A DNA stretch of 64,000 nucleotides from Buddleja alternifolia (taxonomy: Eukaryota; Streptophyta; Magnoliopsida; Lamiales; Scrophulariaceae): the NCBI GenBank assembly GCA_019426215.1, contig CM033404.1, positions 25,984,843 through 26,048,842 of the forward strand. Reading direction: 5' to 3'. Made by a program: the position numbers and the translations under genes. The notes under the pieces are model-generated. The model made no database searches. It saw only the letters and a list, made by a program, of their open reading frames with translations, and was not told where the DNA came from. Of this stretch, positions 10,355 to 21,350 are shown piece after piece; positions within the stretch are counted from its first letter, which is position 1, and every line of letters starts with the position of its first letter.

Positions 10355-10886
10355 GTGCTTACAACTTCCACTCAGAATCTCACAACGCCAGTTGTTTCAA
10401 AGCGATTAGCCACTAAACAGAAAATGAATCACCTCAACTTTAAGGAAATCTCTCAATTAATATCCCTAAATCTAGTAGAGGGATTACCTAAGGATTCCTT
10501 TCAGAAAAATCGCTTATGTGATGCATGTCAAATGGGTAAACAAGTTAAATCATCTTTTAAGAAGAAACCATGTCTATCTACTTCTAGAGTTCTTGAACTA
10601 TTGCATCTAGATTTGTTTGGTCCTATTCAAATCATGAGTGTTAGTGGTAAAAAGTACTCGCTAGTAATAGTTGATGATTTCTCTCGCTATACATGGGTAG
10701 AATTCCTAGCGACCAAAAATGAAACTAGTGTCAAGCTCACATCGCTAATTCGTCAATTGAAAACTTATAAAAATCTCAAAGTGACAAGAATTAGAAGCGA
10801 TAGAGGAACTAAATTCACTAACCAATTTGTTGAAAAGTTTTGTATAGATTTTGGAATGCTTCATGAGTATTCTGCCCCTAGCACAC
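10355..10886 (+). pseudogene. B1 pre-integrase and integrase core, truncated
   Basis: The GAG-pre-integrase block (M-N-H-L-N-F with C-D-A-C near residue 55) is followed by the integrase core: H-L-D-L-F-G-P with the first catalytic Asp, V-I-V-D-D-F-S-R-Y-T-W-V-E-F, and I-R-S-D-R-G-T-K-F with the second catalytic Asp. It is cut at 10886, before the third catalytic residue, by the LTR of B3. In B2 the equivalent region continues with P-Q-Q-N-G. About 190 residues are missing before B1 pol resumes at about 14027. Confidence 0.9.
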
Positions 10887-12737
10887 TGATGGTCCCAAGT
10901 GGCATACGAAAGGGTCTAAAAAGGGGGGAGGGGGGGTTGAATAGACCCTGAAGTCTTTTTCGACTTCAAAAAATTTCGTATTAAAATGGTTTTTGGACGC
11001 TTGAAATAGTAGACGCTTGAAGTGTCTAACGCTTGACTTAAGCGTTCACTTAAAATATAGGCGCTTTGGCAAAGCGTCTAATGAAGACTATTTTTAGAAA
11101 GTTAACTTAGACTTCAAGATTTGAATACTTTAACCAAGTAGGTTTAAGCATTCAGTTCTTTAATCACTGTTAGCACAGCGGAATAATTTTTGGAGTCTTC
11201 TCTTTGAAAGCTTTAGCGTCACAAAGTTTTCCTTAGTTGCTTTTCTTTAAAACGTTTTGAACGCTTAGAGTGCTTAGCGCTTAGTCAAGCGCTTAAGACT
11301 GATTTGAAAGTTTAGTGTTCTCTTTGACTTAAATTAGACGCTTGACTGTTTTATATGCCTTTTCAAGGTATAATGTGCAACTATAAATAAAGCAAATAAA
11401 ACAGTAAATAACATAATAATTTGTAAGGTTCACTGGGTGGTGTAATCCCAGCTACGTCTTTCTTCTCCTCTAACACTCGGAGGCAATCCACTAAATTGAT
11501 TCTCGAAGAGTCACACAGAGACTTCTACAATATAGGGACAAAGGAAGCGATGGATGTGGATGACTTGAGCTCCTTGGTCACACAGATTTATGCTACAAGC
11601 CACTTCAATCCTCTACTTCTGGAAAGACGATCTCGAGCTCCTTGATCACACAGATTTCAGCTCCAATAAAGATCTTCTCCAAGATGGCCTTGAGCTCCTT
11701 GATCACACAGACTTCAGCTCCAATAAAGACCTTCTTCAACAAGCTTCTCTTACTCAAAAATACTACTTGTGGAAGTCAACAATCTTTCTCACTCAGATGA
11801 AAGGTGTTGAGGGTTTATTGTAACAGGTTTGTTTGATGTTGGGAAGTTCAAACAACTTGGGATATCTCAATAATAGTGTAGGGTTCTTCTTGGAAGATGT
11901 TTGAGATATCGAGTGACTGTCTAGAATGTATTTGAGAAGCTTGAAGGATTTTGGCTATGGAGTTTGCAAGCTTTTTTTCTCAAATTATTTCTCAGCTCTC
12001 TTTCACATTTACGTCTTTCACACGTGCATACACAGAGATAGCTGACGGGTACTATTTATAAAAAATCTCGGGATTTGTCCGTTGGACACACGTCAGGCGC
12101 GTGTACCTCACACAGAGCTTCAAATAGTCCCTTTTCTGACATTTCTTAAATTCTGCTGAATCCAATTTCACAGGAGCAGGTTGAACTTGAAAAGCTGACA
12201 GTCTAGTCAAAAGGTGGCTTGTCCACAAGTCATAAAGTCTTGTCGCATTGAATGCACTTGAATTTATTTCCCGCTTGAAATAAATGACCGTTGAGGATTA
12301 GATGACTTGAGGATGTATTTTAGGTGAATCCTTTCGATGAACGCTTGAGTATCTGAGCTCTCGGTTCACACTTCTGGAACAGTCCTTTAGCGTTAGCTAG
12401 GCGCTAAGAACATTTTCTCGAACGCTTGATTCATAACTCCTGAAATAGACTCTTAAGCGTTTGACAGACGCTTAAGACAAATCTTCATCTTCACTTGACT
12501 TCAGACGCTGATCTTCAACTTCATCCTTGATAGACTCACTCAGAATTCTATCAGTGAATTGGTATTAAATACTTAGTCTAAAATCTACAAAGATAAAGAT
12601 TACAAGCCTAACAAACTAATACACTTTCAAACGCTTATACAGATATTCTATGAAAGTATAAACTTACATTCTTTTGGGGTCTAACATGAAATCCTATCTT
12701 GTCATCATCAAAACATCTAACAATGAATTTCCTAACA
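10887..12737 (-). repeat. 3' LTR of B3, inserted in B1 integrase
   Basis: Minus-strand LTR of 1.85 kb. It starts at 12737 (TGTTAGG) after a polypurine tract and ends at 10887 (TGATGGTCCC on the plus strand). It is homologous to the B1 3' LTR and to solo LTR B4. It contains a direct duplication of a segment including CTCCTTGATCACACAGA (near 11638 and 11695) and several GACGCTTGA motifs. The TATA box is at 12052-12060. Confidence 0.9.
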
Positions 12738-14026
12738 ATTTCCCCCTTTTTGATGATGTCAAGACCTTAACTCTTATAACTCTTTTATAGTTTAAGAGTT
12801 CAAAGAAAAGCCCAAAATAAAATAAGTTAGCGTTTGGAAAGTTAGATTAGTTAGCTAAATTAAGATTAGCTTCAACAAGGTGTTTCAGCGATAAATCATT
12901 CATATATATCTGGGAGTGAAAGCGTAATGATTTATACTGAAGACTCATATCTTGTTTTCTTTCTTTTCCCTTTTTACTTCTCCCTTAAACTGCTTTTCTT
13001 ACCTTTTCCCCCTTCTTGGCATCATCAACTTTGTATCATCAGAGGAAAAGCTGCAGAATCTGCTTGAAGCGTTTGGTTGTTGGGAAAGTACTGCTGGCAA
13101 GCGACTCGAGGAGATTGACTTTGAAGCGCTTGGGAAGGAAGACAAATTTGTGTGGGGATAATCTTTCGGCCACTTCTATCGACCGCTCAGCGTCCACAGT
13201 CGCATCTACGTCTGGACGGACAGTAAGAAAAAGAAATTTCCCTAGCGATTTTCACGGTCGCTTCCACGTCTGGAAGGTCAGTGAAAAATCTCTAGTGATT
13301 TCCACCACAGTTGATACCACTAGTAGATATCATTTGTTGATACCACTCGTTGGTAAATCAACATCCAACTATATTTGTCTCTATTTCTCTTTTTTTTAAA
13401 AAAAATATGCATGATTTTTATAGAAGTTTCTATTAAGTGTTGAAGAAAATGTGTTCAACACTTAATACCACTTATTGAATTATACCACTTTTTGAAATAT
13501 GATACCATTTGTTGAAAGATTTATGTTGACGCTTGAAATTAAATTCTTTTTATGTTTTGAGCGTCCAACATATCATGCAAAAAAAATGATAAGCGTTGAT
13601 GATCTATGCATATGAAAATAGTTTTTGATCATTGACGCTTACAGGTATGTTCAAGTACAATTTGAAGGTTCTCCCTAAATTTGATACCTTGTAACATTTT
13701 GAAAAACGCTTTCAGACTATAATAAAGTGAGTTCCCCGTAAATTATATGTCTAATAAAAATATGATGTATAATGATTAAGTGTTTAAATAAATTGTACCT
13801 TCATAAATGAGAAGCAGGACTTCTCTTTTCATGTCTTAGAAATTTCTTGAATTTCTTAACCAATAAGTCCATTTCCTGATCCTCATCTGATTCTGTCGCT
13901 TCCACCTCACTAACTAATTTTCCTTTGATTTTGGTTGTAGCGATTAAGGCTCTGGATTCAGTCTCTGAAGACGAGGTGTCGCTGACTTCTCCTAATTTGA
14001 ATTCAAAAGCCCTTAGCTCCGAGAAC
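12738..14026 (-). mobile_element. Internal remnant of B3 (pol deleted)
   Basis: In element sense, reading leftwards, there is a gag C-terminal fragment (14028-13801, with F-S-E-L and L-G-E-V-S-D-T-S). It is joined directly to the non-coding segment that normally follows RNase H (13799-13400, matching 23741-24105 of B2). Then come decayed 3'-ORF pieces (about 13340-12960), the 3' UTR and the polypurine tract at 12738. All of pol is gone. The 5' LTR is also absent, with gag abutting B1 pol at 14027. This is a defective deletion derivative. Confidence 0.8.
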
Positions 14027-15851
14027 ACATGTTCCTAAGATTGCTCGTGAGGTTACTAATGATGATAGTATCAGAATCGCTGATGATCATGAAGAGAATG
14101 ATCATCAAGAGCAAATTGGAACTGTAAATGATGCAGCAACTGCGCCAGAGACAAATGAGGGTCAAGCGATTGATAATCAAAAGTCTCTCAACTCGTTCCA
14201 ACCAGACCATAAATGGCTTAGAGACCATCCACCAGAACTAGTCATTGGAGATATTGAAGCACCTATGAGAACTAGGTCCGCTACAATCTATGAGGCCATG
14301 TTCGCAAGCTTTCTATCTCAAACTGAACAAAAAAAAGTGGATGAAGCGCTCAGTGATTCAAGTTGGGTAGAAGCAATGTAAGAAGAGCTTAACCAATTTG
14401 AAAGAAGTAAGGTTTGGACGCTAGTATCAAAACCAACTCGCCAAGGAGTCATTCAAACTAAATGGATTTTTAGGAACAAGGTGGATGAAGATGGCATTGT
14501 TATAAGAAACAAAGCCAGATTAGTCGCTCAGGGTTATTGCCAAGAAGAGGGTATTCATTTTGATGAGACGTATGCCCCAGTAGCCCATCTTGAAGCGATT
14601 CGTATGTTCCTAGAGTTTGCCTCATTCAACAAGTTCACAGTATATCAAATGGACGTGAAGAGTGCTTTCCTGAATGGTAAACTCCAAGAAGAAGTATACG
14701 TGGAGCAACCACCAGGATTCATCAACAACCATGGCAAAAGTATGGTCTAGAAATTGGATAAAGCACTCTATGGCCTTAAACAAACACCAAGAGCATGGTA
14801 TGACACTCTCTATCTTCCTTATAGGTAAAGTCTTTTCAAAAGGTGGCGTTGATATAATGTTATTTAAAATTACCCATAATGAAGATATTCTCTTAGTTCA
14901 AATTTATGTTGATGATAGTATATTTGGTCTTCTAACAAGCAATTGTGTGAGAAATTTTCGAAAATGATGCAAGATCAATTTGAAATGAGCATGATGGGTG
15001 AACTAACTTTCTTCTTAGGATTACAAGTTAAACAACTCCCTAGTGGCATATTTATAAACCAAGCTAAATATACAAGAGATATGATAAAGAAATTTGGTAT
15101 GGAAAATGCATCATCTTCAAAAATTCCAATGAGTCAAACGTTTAAGTTAGATAAAGATGAAAGTGGGAAGAAAACTGATATCACTAACTATAGAGGTATC
15201 ATTGGATCACTTCTTTATCTTACCGCTAGTAGACTTGATATTATGTTTTCGGTATGCATGTGTGCAAGCTTTCAAACTGATCCTAGAGAATCACACTTAA
15301 ATGCTGCCAAGACAATCCTTAAATACCTAAAAGGCACACAAAATGTGGGCTTATGGTATCCAAGGGACTCTCCTTTTGAACTAATTGGTTATTCAGACAC
15401 AAATTTTGCAGGATGCAAAATAGATAGAAAAAGTACTAGTGGTACATGTCAATTTCTAGGTGATAGACTAATTTCGTGGCATAGTAAGAAACAACAATCC
15501 ATAGCGACTTCTAATCCTGAGGCAGAATATGTAGCCGTTGGGAGTTGTTGTGCACAAATCCTTTGGATGAGGAAACAACTTAGAGATTAATGAACAATCT
15601 TAAGTCCTACCCCAATCCATTGTGATAACCAAAGCGCTTTAGCTATAACCCAAAATCCTGTCCTTCATTCCAGAACTAAACACATTGATATTCGCTACCA
15701 TTTCATGCGTGACCATGTTCAAAAGAAAGATATCTCCATGCACTTTACTGGAACTGACAAACAATTGGCAGATATCTTCACCAAAGCGCTCAACGAACAA
15801 CGCTTTCTCACTTTGAGAAGTGAATTAGGTATGATCTATTTAAACGCTTAA
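14027..15851 (+). pseudogene. B1 reverse transcriptase and RNase H, frameshifted
   Basis: This resumes in the linker between integrase and RT and runs through RVT_2. Visible are the K-W-I-F-R-N-K and V-D-E-D-G block, [20 protein letters not shown] and the catalytic Y-V-D-D near 14905. Then follow L-G-L-Q-V and the Copia RNase H with G-Y-S-D-T-N-F-A-G-C, E-A-E-Y and a final C-D-N-Q-S-A-L block. Stops occur at 14379 (TAA), 14748 (TAG) and 15588-15593; frameshifts fall near 14806 and 14943. The Sirevirus assignment rests on gag type, Q-I-Y-V-D-D and the 3' ORF. Confidence 0.9.
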
Positions 15852-16730
15852 ATCATAAAGCATCATATTTTATAGGCATATAATTTAGGGAGAATCCACT
15901 TTATGTTTATGTCTAAAGCGTTTTTCTAAATTGAAGAAAGTTGTCAATTTTAGGGGGAATTTTAAGATTGTTCTTGTCTCAATCTATGAGCGACTATGAT
16001 CAAAAATGATTTTGAAAATTTTATGTGATCACTAGTGTTTATCTATCATGCATGACAAAATAAATATCTAAAAATATTAAATGAAAATATATGTTATCCA
16101 AGCGATTGATTTGTATCAAAATCTTCAGCTTTAAAAGATTGACCTTTATCAAAAAGACTTCAGCGTTTAAGAATATTCCCACTTAAACACTAAGTAACTT
16201 TTTCTAAAAATCATGCATAGTTTTCATCGCTAAAAGGTAGTGTGTGGATAAGTCCAAAAGATTAGATTTGACAGCTGCCCACACGTGCTTATCAAATCAT
16301 ACTAACGGTTAAATGATTCTTATCTAAAAACTAGGCGATTCAGTAGTTGCACATGTCTGAGTACGTGTCAGTGTACTATCAGGCGCGTGTAATTCAAGCT
16401 GAAAATTTCAAAATTATTCAAACGTTTTGAAAAAATAACTGCAGATTACGAACTTTTATAATTCACAGATGTTACCCTATTTTACCGCACTTTTTGACAT
16501 CCGTATTTATGAGTAAACGACTCAGATTTAATTTTTTTTATTTCCAAAATTAATTTTTGTACACGTGTCATTCATCTAATAGTCGAGGAGTTATTTTTGC
16601 CTCCTATTTAAACCCCTCACAATCTTTACAGTAAAACTTTATCACTTCCAAAATACTCCTGCTATAAAAAAAATTCTAAGGCAAAACGAATCTCTTTTCT
16701 CTCCTCAACCGAAGCTTTTTCCATTCATCA
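15852..16730 (+). promoter_or_regulatory. Noncoding spacer, possible internal promoter of the 3' ORF
   Basis: There is no ORF of note between RNase H and the extra 3' ORF. The distal half is promoter-like: ACGT-core boxes (CACGTG-like at 16282, TACGTGTCA near 16362, ACACGTGTCA near 16561), the 13-mer TCAGGCGCGTGTA at 16379, and a TATA-like CTATTTAAACC near 16604, some 125 bp before ATG 16731. A related segment with AAGCGCGTGCATT and a TATATA run lies upstream of the same ORF in B2. A separate promoter is inferred, not shown. Confidence 0.45.
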
Positions 16731-17963
16731 ATGGCACCTAAATCTTCAAAATCTGCTGCCAGAAAATCTTCCAAATCTGAGAAACCAGTCACTGTTAACG
16801 CCGGTTTTCTTGTTAACTGGGACTACCTCCATGACAACCAGAACTTCCCTCTAAGGACTGTTCTTCCCCTGGTCCAAGAGTCTGGTTTGAGAGATATGAT
16901 CACTTTCTTTACAAATATCTTCGAGGAAGAAGCCCTATTTTTCTTCAAAAACGCAAAAATCTCCGACGATGGAAACTCTATTTCCTGCGTCTTTCCTTTT
17001 GCTCGTGAGACCTTCGTTCTCACCCCTCAACTTTTATCATCTTTACTCAGTCTACCCAATGATGGAGGCGAAGTTGAGAATGTTACTCTTGGTGATGCTA
17101 CCAAAGTCTGGGCTTTAATCAAGAAAGAAGATGTTGAAGCTGCGTATGAACCCAACTTCAAGAAGAATGACATGAAGGGCGAATATGTCATCTTTACTGA
17201 CATCTGTGCGAAGATGATAGAGTGTAGGAAGGGTAGTTTTGATAAGATTTCAAATACTTAATACAAAATGATGGTTGCTATTTTGACCAAGTTGAAAGTC
17301 AATTGGTCGCTTTATGTTTTCAGTCGCTTCAAGGCAGCGATGGCCAAGTCAGTAAATCCCAAGCCTTATGGGATTGTGCTAAGTCGCATTCTAAGCGCTA
17401 GAAATTTTGTTAACACCGCTGGAAAGAAGGTCCCAGCGCTTAAGTTCTATGGAAAGAAGATGATAAGCGAGCTGCTCAAACCAAGAAGACATGGCGGTGT
17501 AGCGGTTCCTAAAAAAGAGCGTGAGCAACTTCTTACCGAAGGAGTTGTTCGCAGCGATGATGAAAAGCAAGCGACTTCATCTTCATCATCCTCATCCAAA
17601 TAGGCGGTGGTGGTCAAGCGACCTGACCTGAAAGAAAGCTAGTTTTGAAAGTCGTTGAGCCATCAAAGCCAGCGAAGAAGCAGAAGAAGAAGCCGGAGCC
17701 CAAGAAGAAACAGAAGTCTCCCTCTCCTTCTCCCAAATCGCCCTCACGTCTTCTAGCGTTTATCTTCTCTCCAGAAGAAGAAGAAGTACCGCTAGCTCAC
17801 AAACGTACTCCTTCATCCACTCCAGCTACATCAACAAGCGCTCCAGTCGAGCCAACGCTTGAAGAGCCAGCAAGAGTTCATCCTACTTCTTCGGACACTG
17901 TTCCTAAACTTAGTTCAGAGCCTCAAGCCCCTACTCAATCCGAGAGGGTTTCTCGTGTTCAGG

Positions 17964-18045
17964 GTAAGTACTTGTGATAAGCAATGTATTATGTCCTTTC
18001 CTCATTAGTTTCTAAGTCTCTAACGCTAGGATAAAATCTTTTCAG
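17964..18045 (+). other. Intron 1 in B1 3' ORF
   Basis: Donor CAGG/GTAAGTA, acceptor ATCTTTTCAG/CC, 82 nt, phase 1. A branch-like CTAAC lies about 25 nt before the acceptor. Unspliced, the upstream frame stops within 15 bases of the donor; spliced, it continues into the next exon. Confidence 0.75.
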
Positions 18046-18231
18046 CCGAGTGTGCTGCAAATATCCAGACTGTTCTTAACACTCTTGAGAACTTGTGTAT
18101 TCCCATTCGTGCTGATCCCATTACTTCTTTTATAGATTTAGATTCAGAAGAAGCTGTCCCGGAGCCTGAGGAAACTGTACCAAATGTTGAAACAGATCAA
18201 GCGACTGCATCAGTTGATGATAGTTCTCAGG

Positions 18232-18311
18232 GTAAGCGCTGTAGTATCTTATTTCTGATTTCTACTTAGTAGAAATTTTGCTTACTTTTCTCAAACGCTT
18301 GCTTGTATCAG
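18232..18311 (+). other. Intron 2 in B1 3' ORF
   Basis: Donor CAGG/GTAAGCG, acceptor TTGTATCAG/CT, 80 nt, phase 1. The exon between the introns is 186 nt (62 codons) and open throughout. The donor exon ends T-C-T-C-A-G-G, as at the homologous site in A1. Confidence 0.75.
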
Positions 18312-21300
18312 CTCAAAATGCACCAGACACTGATGCACCTCCACCTTTTGAGGTTCCTGTTGAAGTGGATGTCGATATGACCAAGGTTGTGGATATCGCT
18401 AAGGAAGTAGCTCAAGTCTATCCTGACGCTGAAATATCTCCACTCAGCAAAGCGACTGTTGACGCTGAGCGATCGATAGAAGTGGGCCCCATACCAACCG
18501 AGTCAATTACCTTTGTTCCTACTCCAACCGAATCTTCTCCTCGTGTCATAAATTTCTTTCCCTGTGGCTATGATGCAAATTATGAATTCTACTTTGCCAC
18601 CAGGGAGCTTAACACCAGGCAATTAGTCGATATGGAGATAAACTTTCAAAACACTCTCCATAGGACTGATGTCTCTAATTCTGCAAAGTTAATTTTTTTC
18701 GAGCGCTTCGCTGATTTGGGTCTCTACAATCTTGAGCGTCTTCAATCGCGTCTTGAGTATATCAGGCGACCAGCGTTCAACATGGCAGAATTTGACGAGA
18801 AGCGTTTCAATTTTACTGGCCATTCTGAAGAGTCCTCTTATCCTTTGCGCCAGAACAAGATCGTCATCAAGAATCCCCATATGGATGATTGGTCAAAGAA
18901 TCCTGACGAAGAAATTCTTAACAAGATTGGATACTCTACCTACCCCAAAGTTGTTCAATCTCCTCAGAATGCTCAATCTCCAAAGCCCCTCGGATTATGG
19001 AAAGGAAAAGGACCAGTTGTCGCTGAGCGTCCCAATCCTATTAATGCTTGGATAGAAGCTGAAGCCCGCGAGTACCTTGCAAGATTATGAGCTGAGGATT
19101 ATGATGAAGAAACAGAACGCTTTGAGAAATTCCTTGCCGCAAGAAAAGATCAAAAGAAAGCTGACAAGCTTGGCAAGCGGTGGATGATGGATACAGCCAG
19201 ATGGGCTGAAGAGTTTGTTTTACACTTCTATACTCTTGAAGAACTCATGAGATATCCGTTCTTATTTGAATTTGGAATCGAACACAGACGCCGAGAGTTT
19301 GCTACCTTTTTACTTCAACAGCGTCAGCATATTGCTGGAAACGTTAGCGATCTGCCAGTTTACAGGCAACCTATCAAGCGCTACATCCGCCAACAGCTAG
19401 CCTTATTCAGTCAAGGTGGAAGCTATGTATTTCACCCTCATCAAGCGTTTGTTCAGTGCATCTTTCCAGATTTGAACGAAGATGCCTCCACCAATAAACA
19501 ACCTTCTTTGCCAGGACAAAGTGAAGTTCCTTTGAGCATTGATAATGATCACATTGAGTTTGCTGAGTTTTACAGAGACAGAAGAGCAGTGATAGAAAAT
19601 GCACAAGCGATGGATATCAATTTTAACCACTATTCTGGGTTAAGTGACTTCCGAGGATACAACCTTCATCCTGTGCTCTTTTGCCAACAGAACATCCAAG
19701 TGGCCAAAATGATATCGCTGATCAGGCCAGTGGACCAAGAAGCAACTCAAGCGCTTATGCCTTATTTATTGAACTTCTACAACTCTTACATTTCAGGAGT
19801 TGATCTACCAGAAGATGTGTAATTTGCACTAAGCGCGAAGACGCTATATTCTTTATTCCGCAGACCAACCTGTTAAGTCCAAGGCATATCATGGAACCGA
19901 TTGGCCCCCTTTGGGTCATTGCTGTTGAGAATCCTTCTCTCCCCATGGAGATTGTTAAGATAGTAGAGGATATTACTCCTACTGTGGAAGTCGCTCAAAT
20001 TCCAGACGCTTCTTTGCCAAATATTTCTAGCGCCCCAGTAGTCGAGATCCCTACTCAAGAACCTATTTGTCAGACAGCGACTGCAAATTCATCCATAGAT
20101 CAAGCGATTCAGGAAGTTCAGGAAGTCCTTGATGAGCTTGAAGAGCCCTTTGTAAGAGACAAATCTAAAGGCAAGGCTGCAGTTTCTAGCTCATACGAAC
20201 TCATTCCGTCTCCTAAACATTCTTCCTCCTCTGATTCAGATTCGGAAAGTGATCAAGAGACTCGAGACTTTAGAAGAGTTGTTAGGAACTCACTCAATAC
20301 CATCGAGGGTTCCTGCTCTAAGATGCTTGAAAATAATGATCTCAATATCAGGCTGGTCTCTGACACTAGAAGTCGTGATATTGCAAATTCTGCAACAAAA
20401 AGCACCATACCAATCATGGATAGCATATCACTACTAATCACTACTCTTTCCGGAGAATTCAATCGGATGCTTGCCCAGAATGCATCCGCTCATACTGAGC
20501 GTCACAATTTTTCCAATTTAATCGCTCAAAGTGTCACTGAGCAAGTTGTTCTTTTGATAGATGAAGTCAAGCTTCTACGTCGGGACATCACTGAATTAAA
20601 GACCTCCCATGATGATGCCAAGAAGGGGGAAGATCTTAAAGAAAAGTCCCAGTCCAACGCCATCTCTAAGACAGACAACAAGCACTGGCGATCTATGTTC
20701 GAGGAGATAGTGAGCATAAAGAAAATGCTTACTAAGAAGCGAAAGCCTAGATATTATCAAGGCAGGCACTTGCTTCCGAACTTAGATGTTGAGTTCTTAG
20801 AGAGTATGGGTTTTCACCTATATCCCGGACCGCTTAGAAGACCTATCAACTGGAAATCCACCAAGGATAGAAGACAAGACATTTACCATGACTTGATCTA
20901 AGAACTTGGAATCTCCCCGAGGGATTGGGTGGAAAGGTTGATGGAGCTGAATGAAAGTGCTAGACTAAGAAGACATTACTACAATGAAGTCCAGCATACA
21001 ACCATGATAGATGTTGATAGACTTCTACTGGACTTAGCGACTGAAATCTATCAAGAAGAAGAAGCAAATAGGAAGCGACAGAAAAGATAAAAGATTATGT
21101 TGTTTTATATATTTTTGTTTGTCGCTTTAAAGTTTTTTTTTTCAGTTATAAATCATGTATGCTTAATTCTTCCATAAGAATAAATGAATGATTTAACGCT
21201 GAAACAACTTGTTGAAGCTAATCTAACTTCAGCTAACTTAACTAACCTTCCAAACGCTAACTTTTGATCTTTTTGGACTTTTCTTTGAACTCTTAATCTA

Positions 21301-21335
21301 TAAAAGAGTTATAAGAGTTAAGGTCTTGACATTAT

Positions 21336-21350
21336 CAAAAAGGGGGAAAT
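21336..21350 (+). other. Polypurine tract of B1
   Basis: CAAAAAGGGGGAAAT directly before LTR start TGTTAGG at 21351. An internal look-alike (GCCAAGAAGGGGGAA) lies at 20616-20631 within the 3' ORF. Confidence 0.9.

Larger units (their letters stand above)
16731..21090 (+). pseudogene. Extra 3' ORF of B1 with two introns; a few stops
   Basis: A very long ORF (about 1,400 codons after removing the introns) between pol and the 3' LTR. The ATG at 16731 opens a basic, serine-rich N-terminus. A folded block follows with F-L-V-N-W-D-Y and F-F-T-N-I-F and a later V-L-T-P-Q-L-L-S-S-L-L, resembling the plant 'putative transposon protein' domain found in env-like ORFs. Next come a Lys/Pro-rich linker, acidic Pro/Thr-rich exons, a central conserved block (18540-19820) and a charged, probably coiled C-terminus. 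Introns at 17964-18045 and 18232-18311 keep the frame. Damage: stops at 17259, 17601, 19088 and 20899; frameshifts near 17604-17645 and 19820. Function unknown. Confidence 0.8.

Noticed and set aside
13016..13399. 127-codon plus-strand ORF in the B3 remnant
   Set aside because: Antisense to decayed 3'-ORF sequence with no motif; the element reads on the minus strand.
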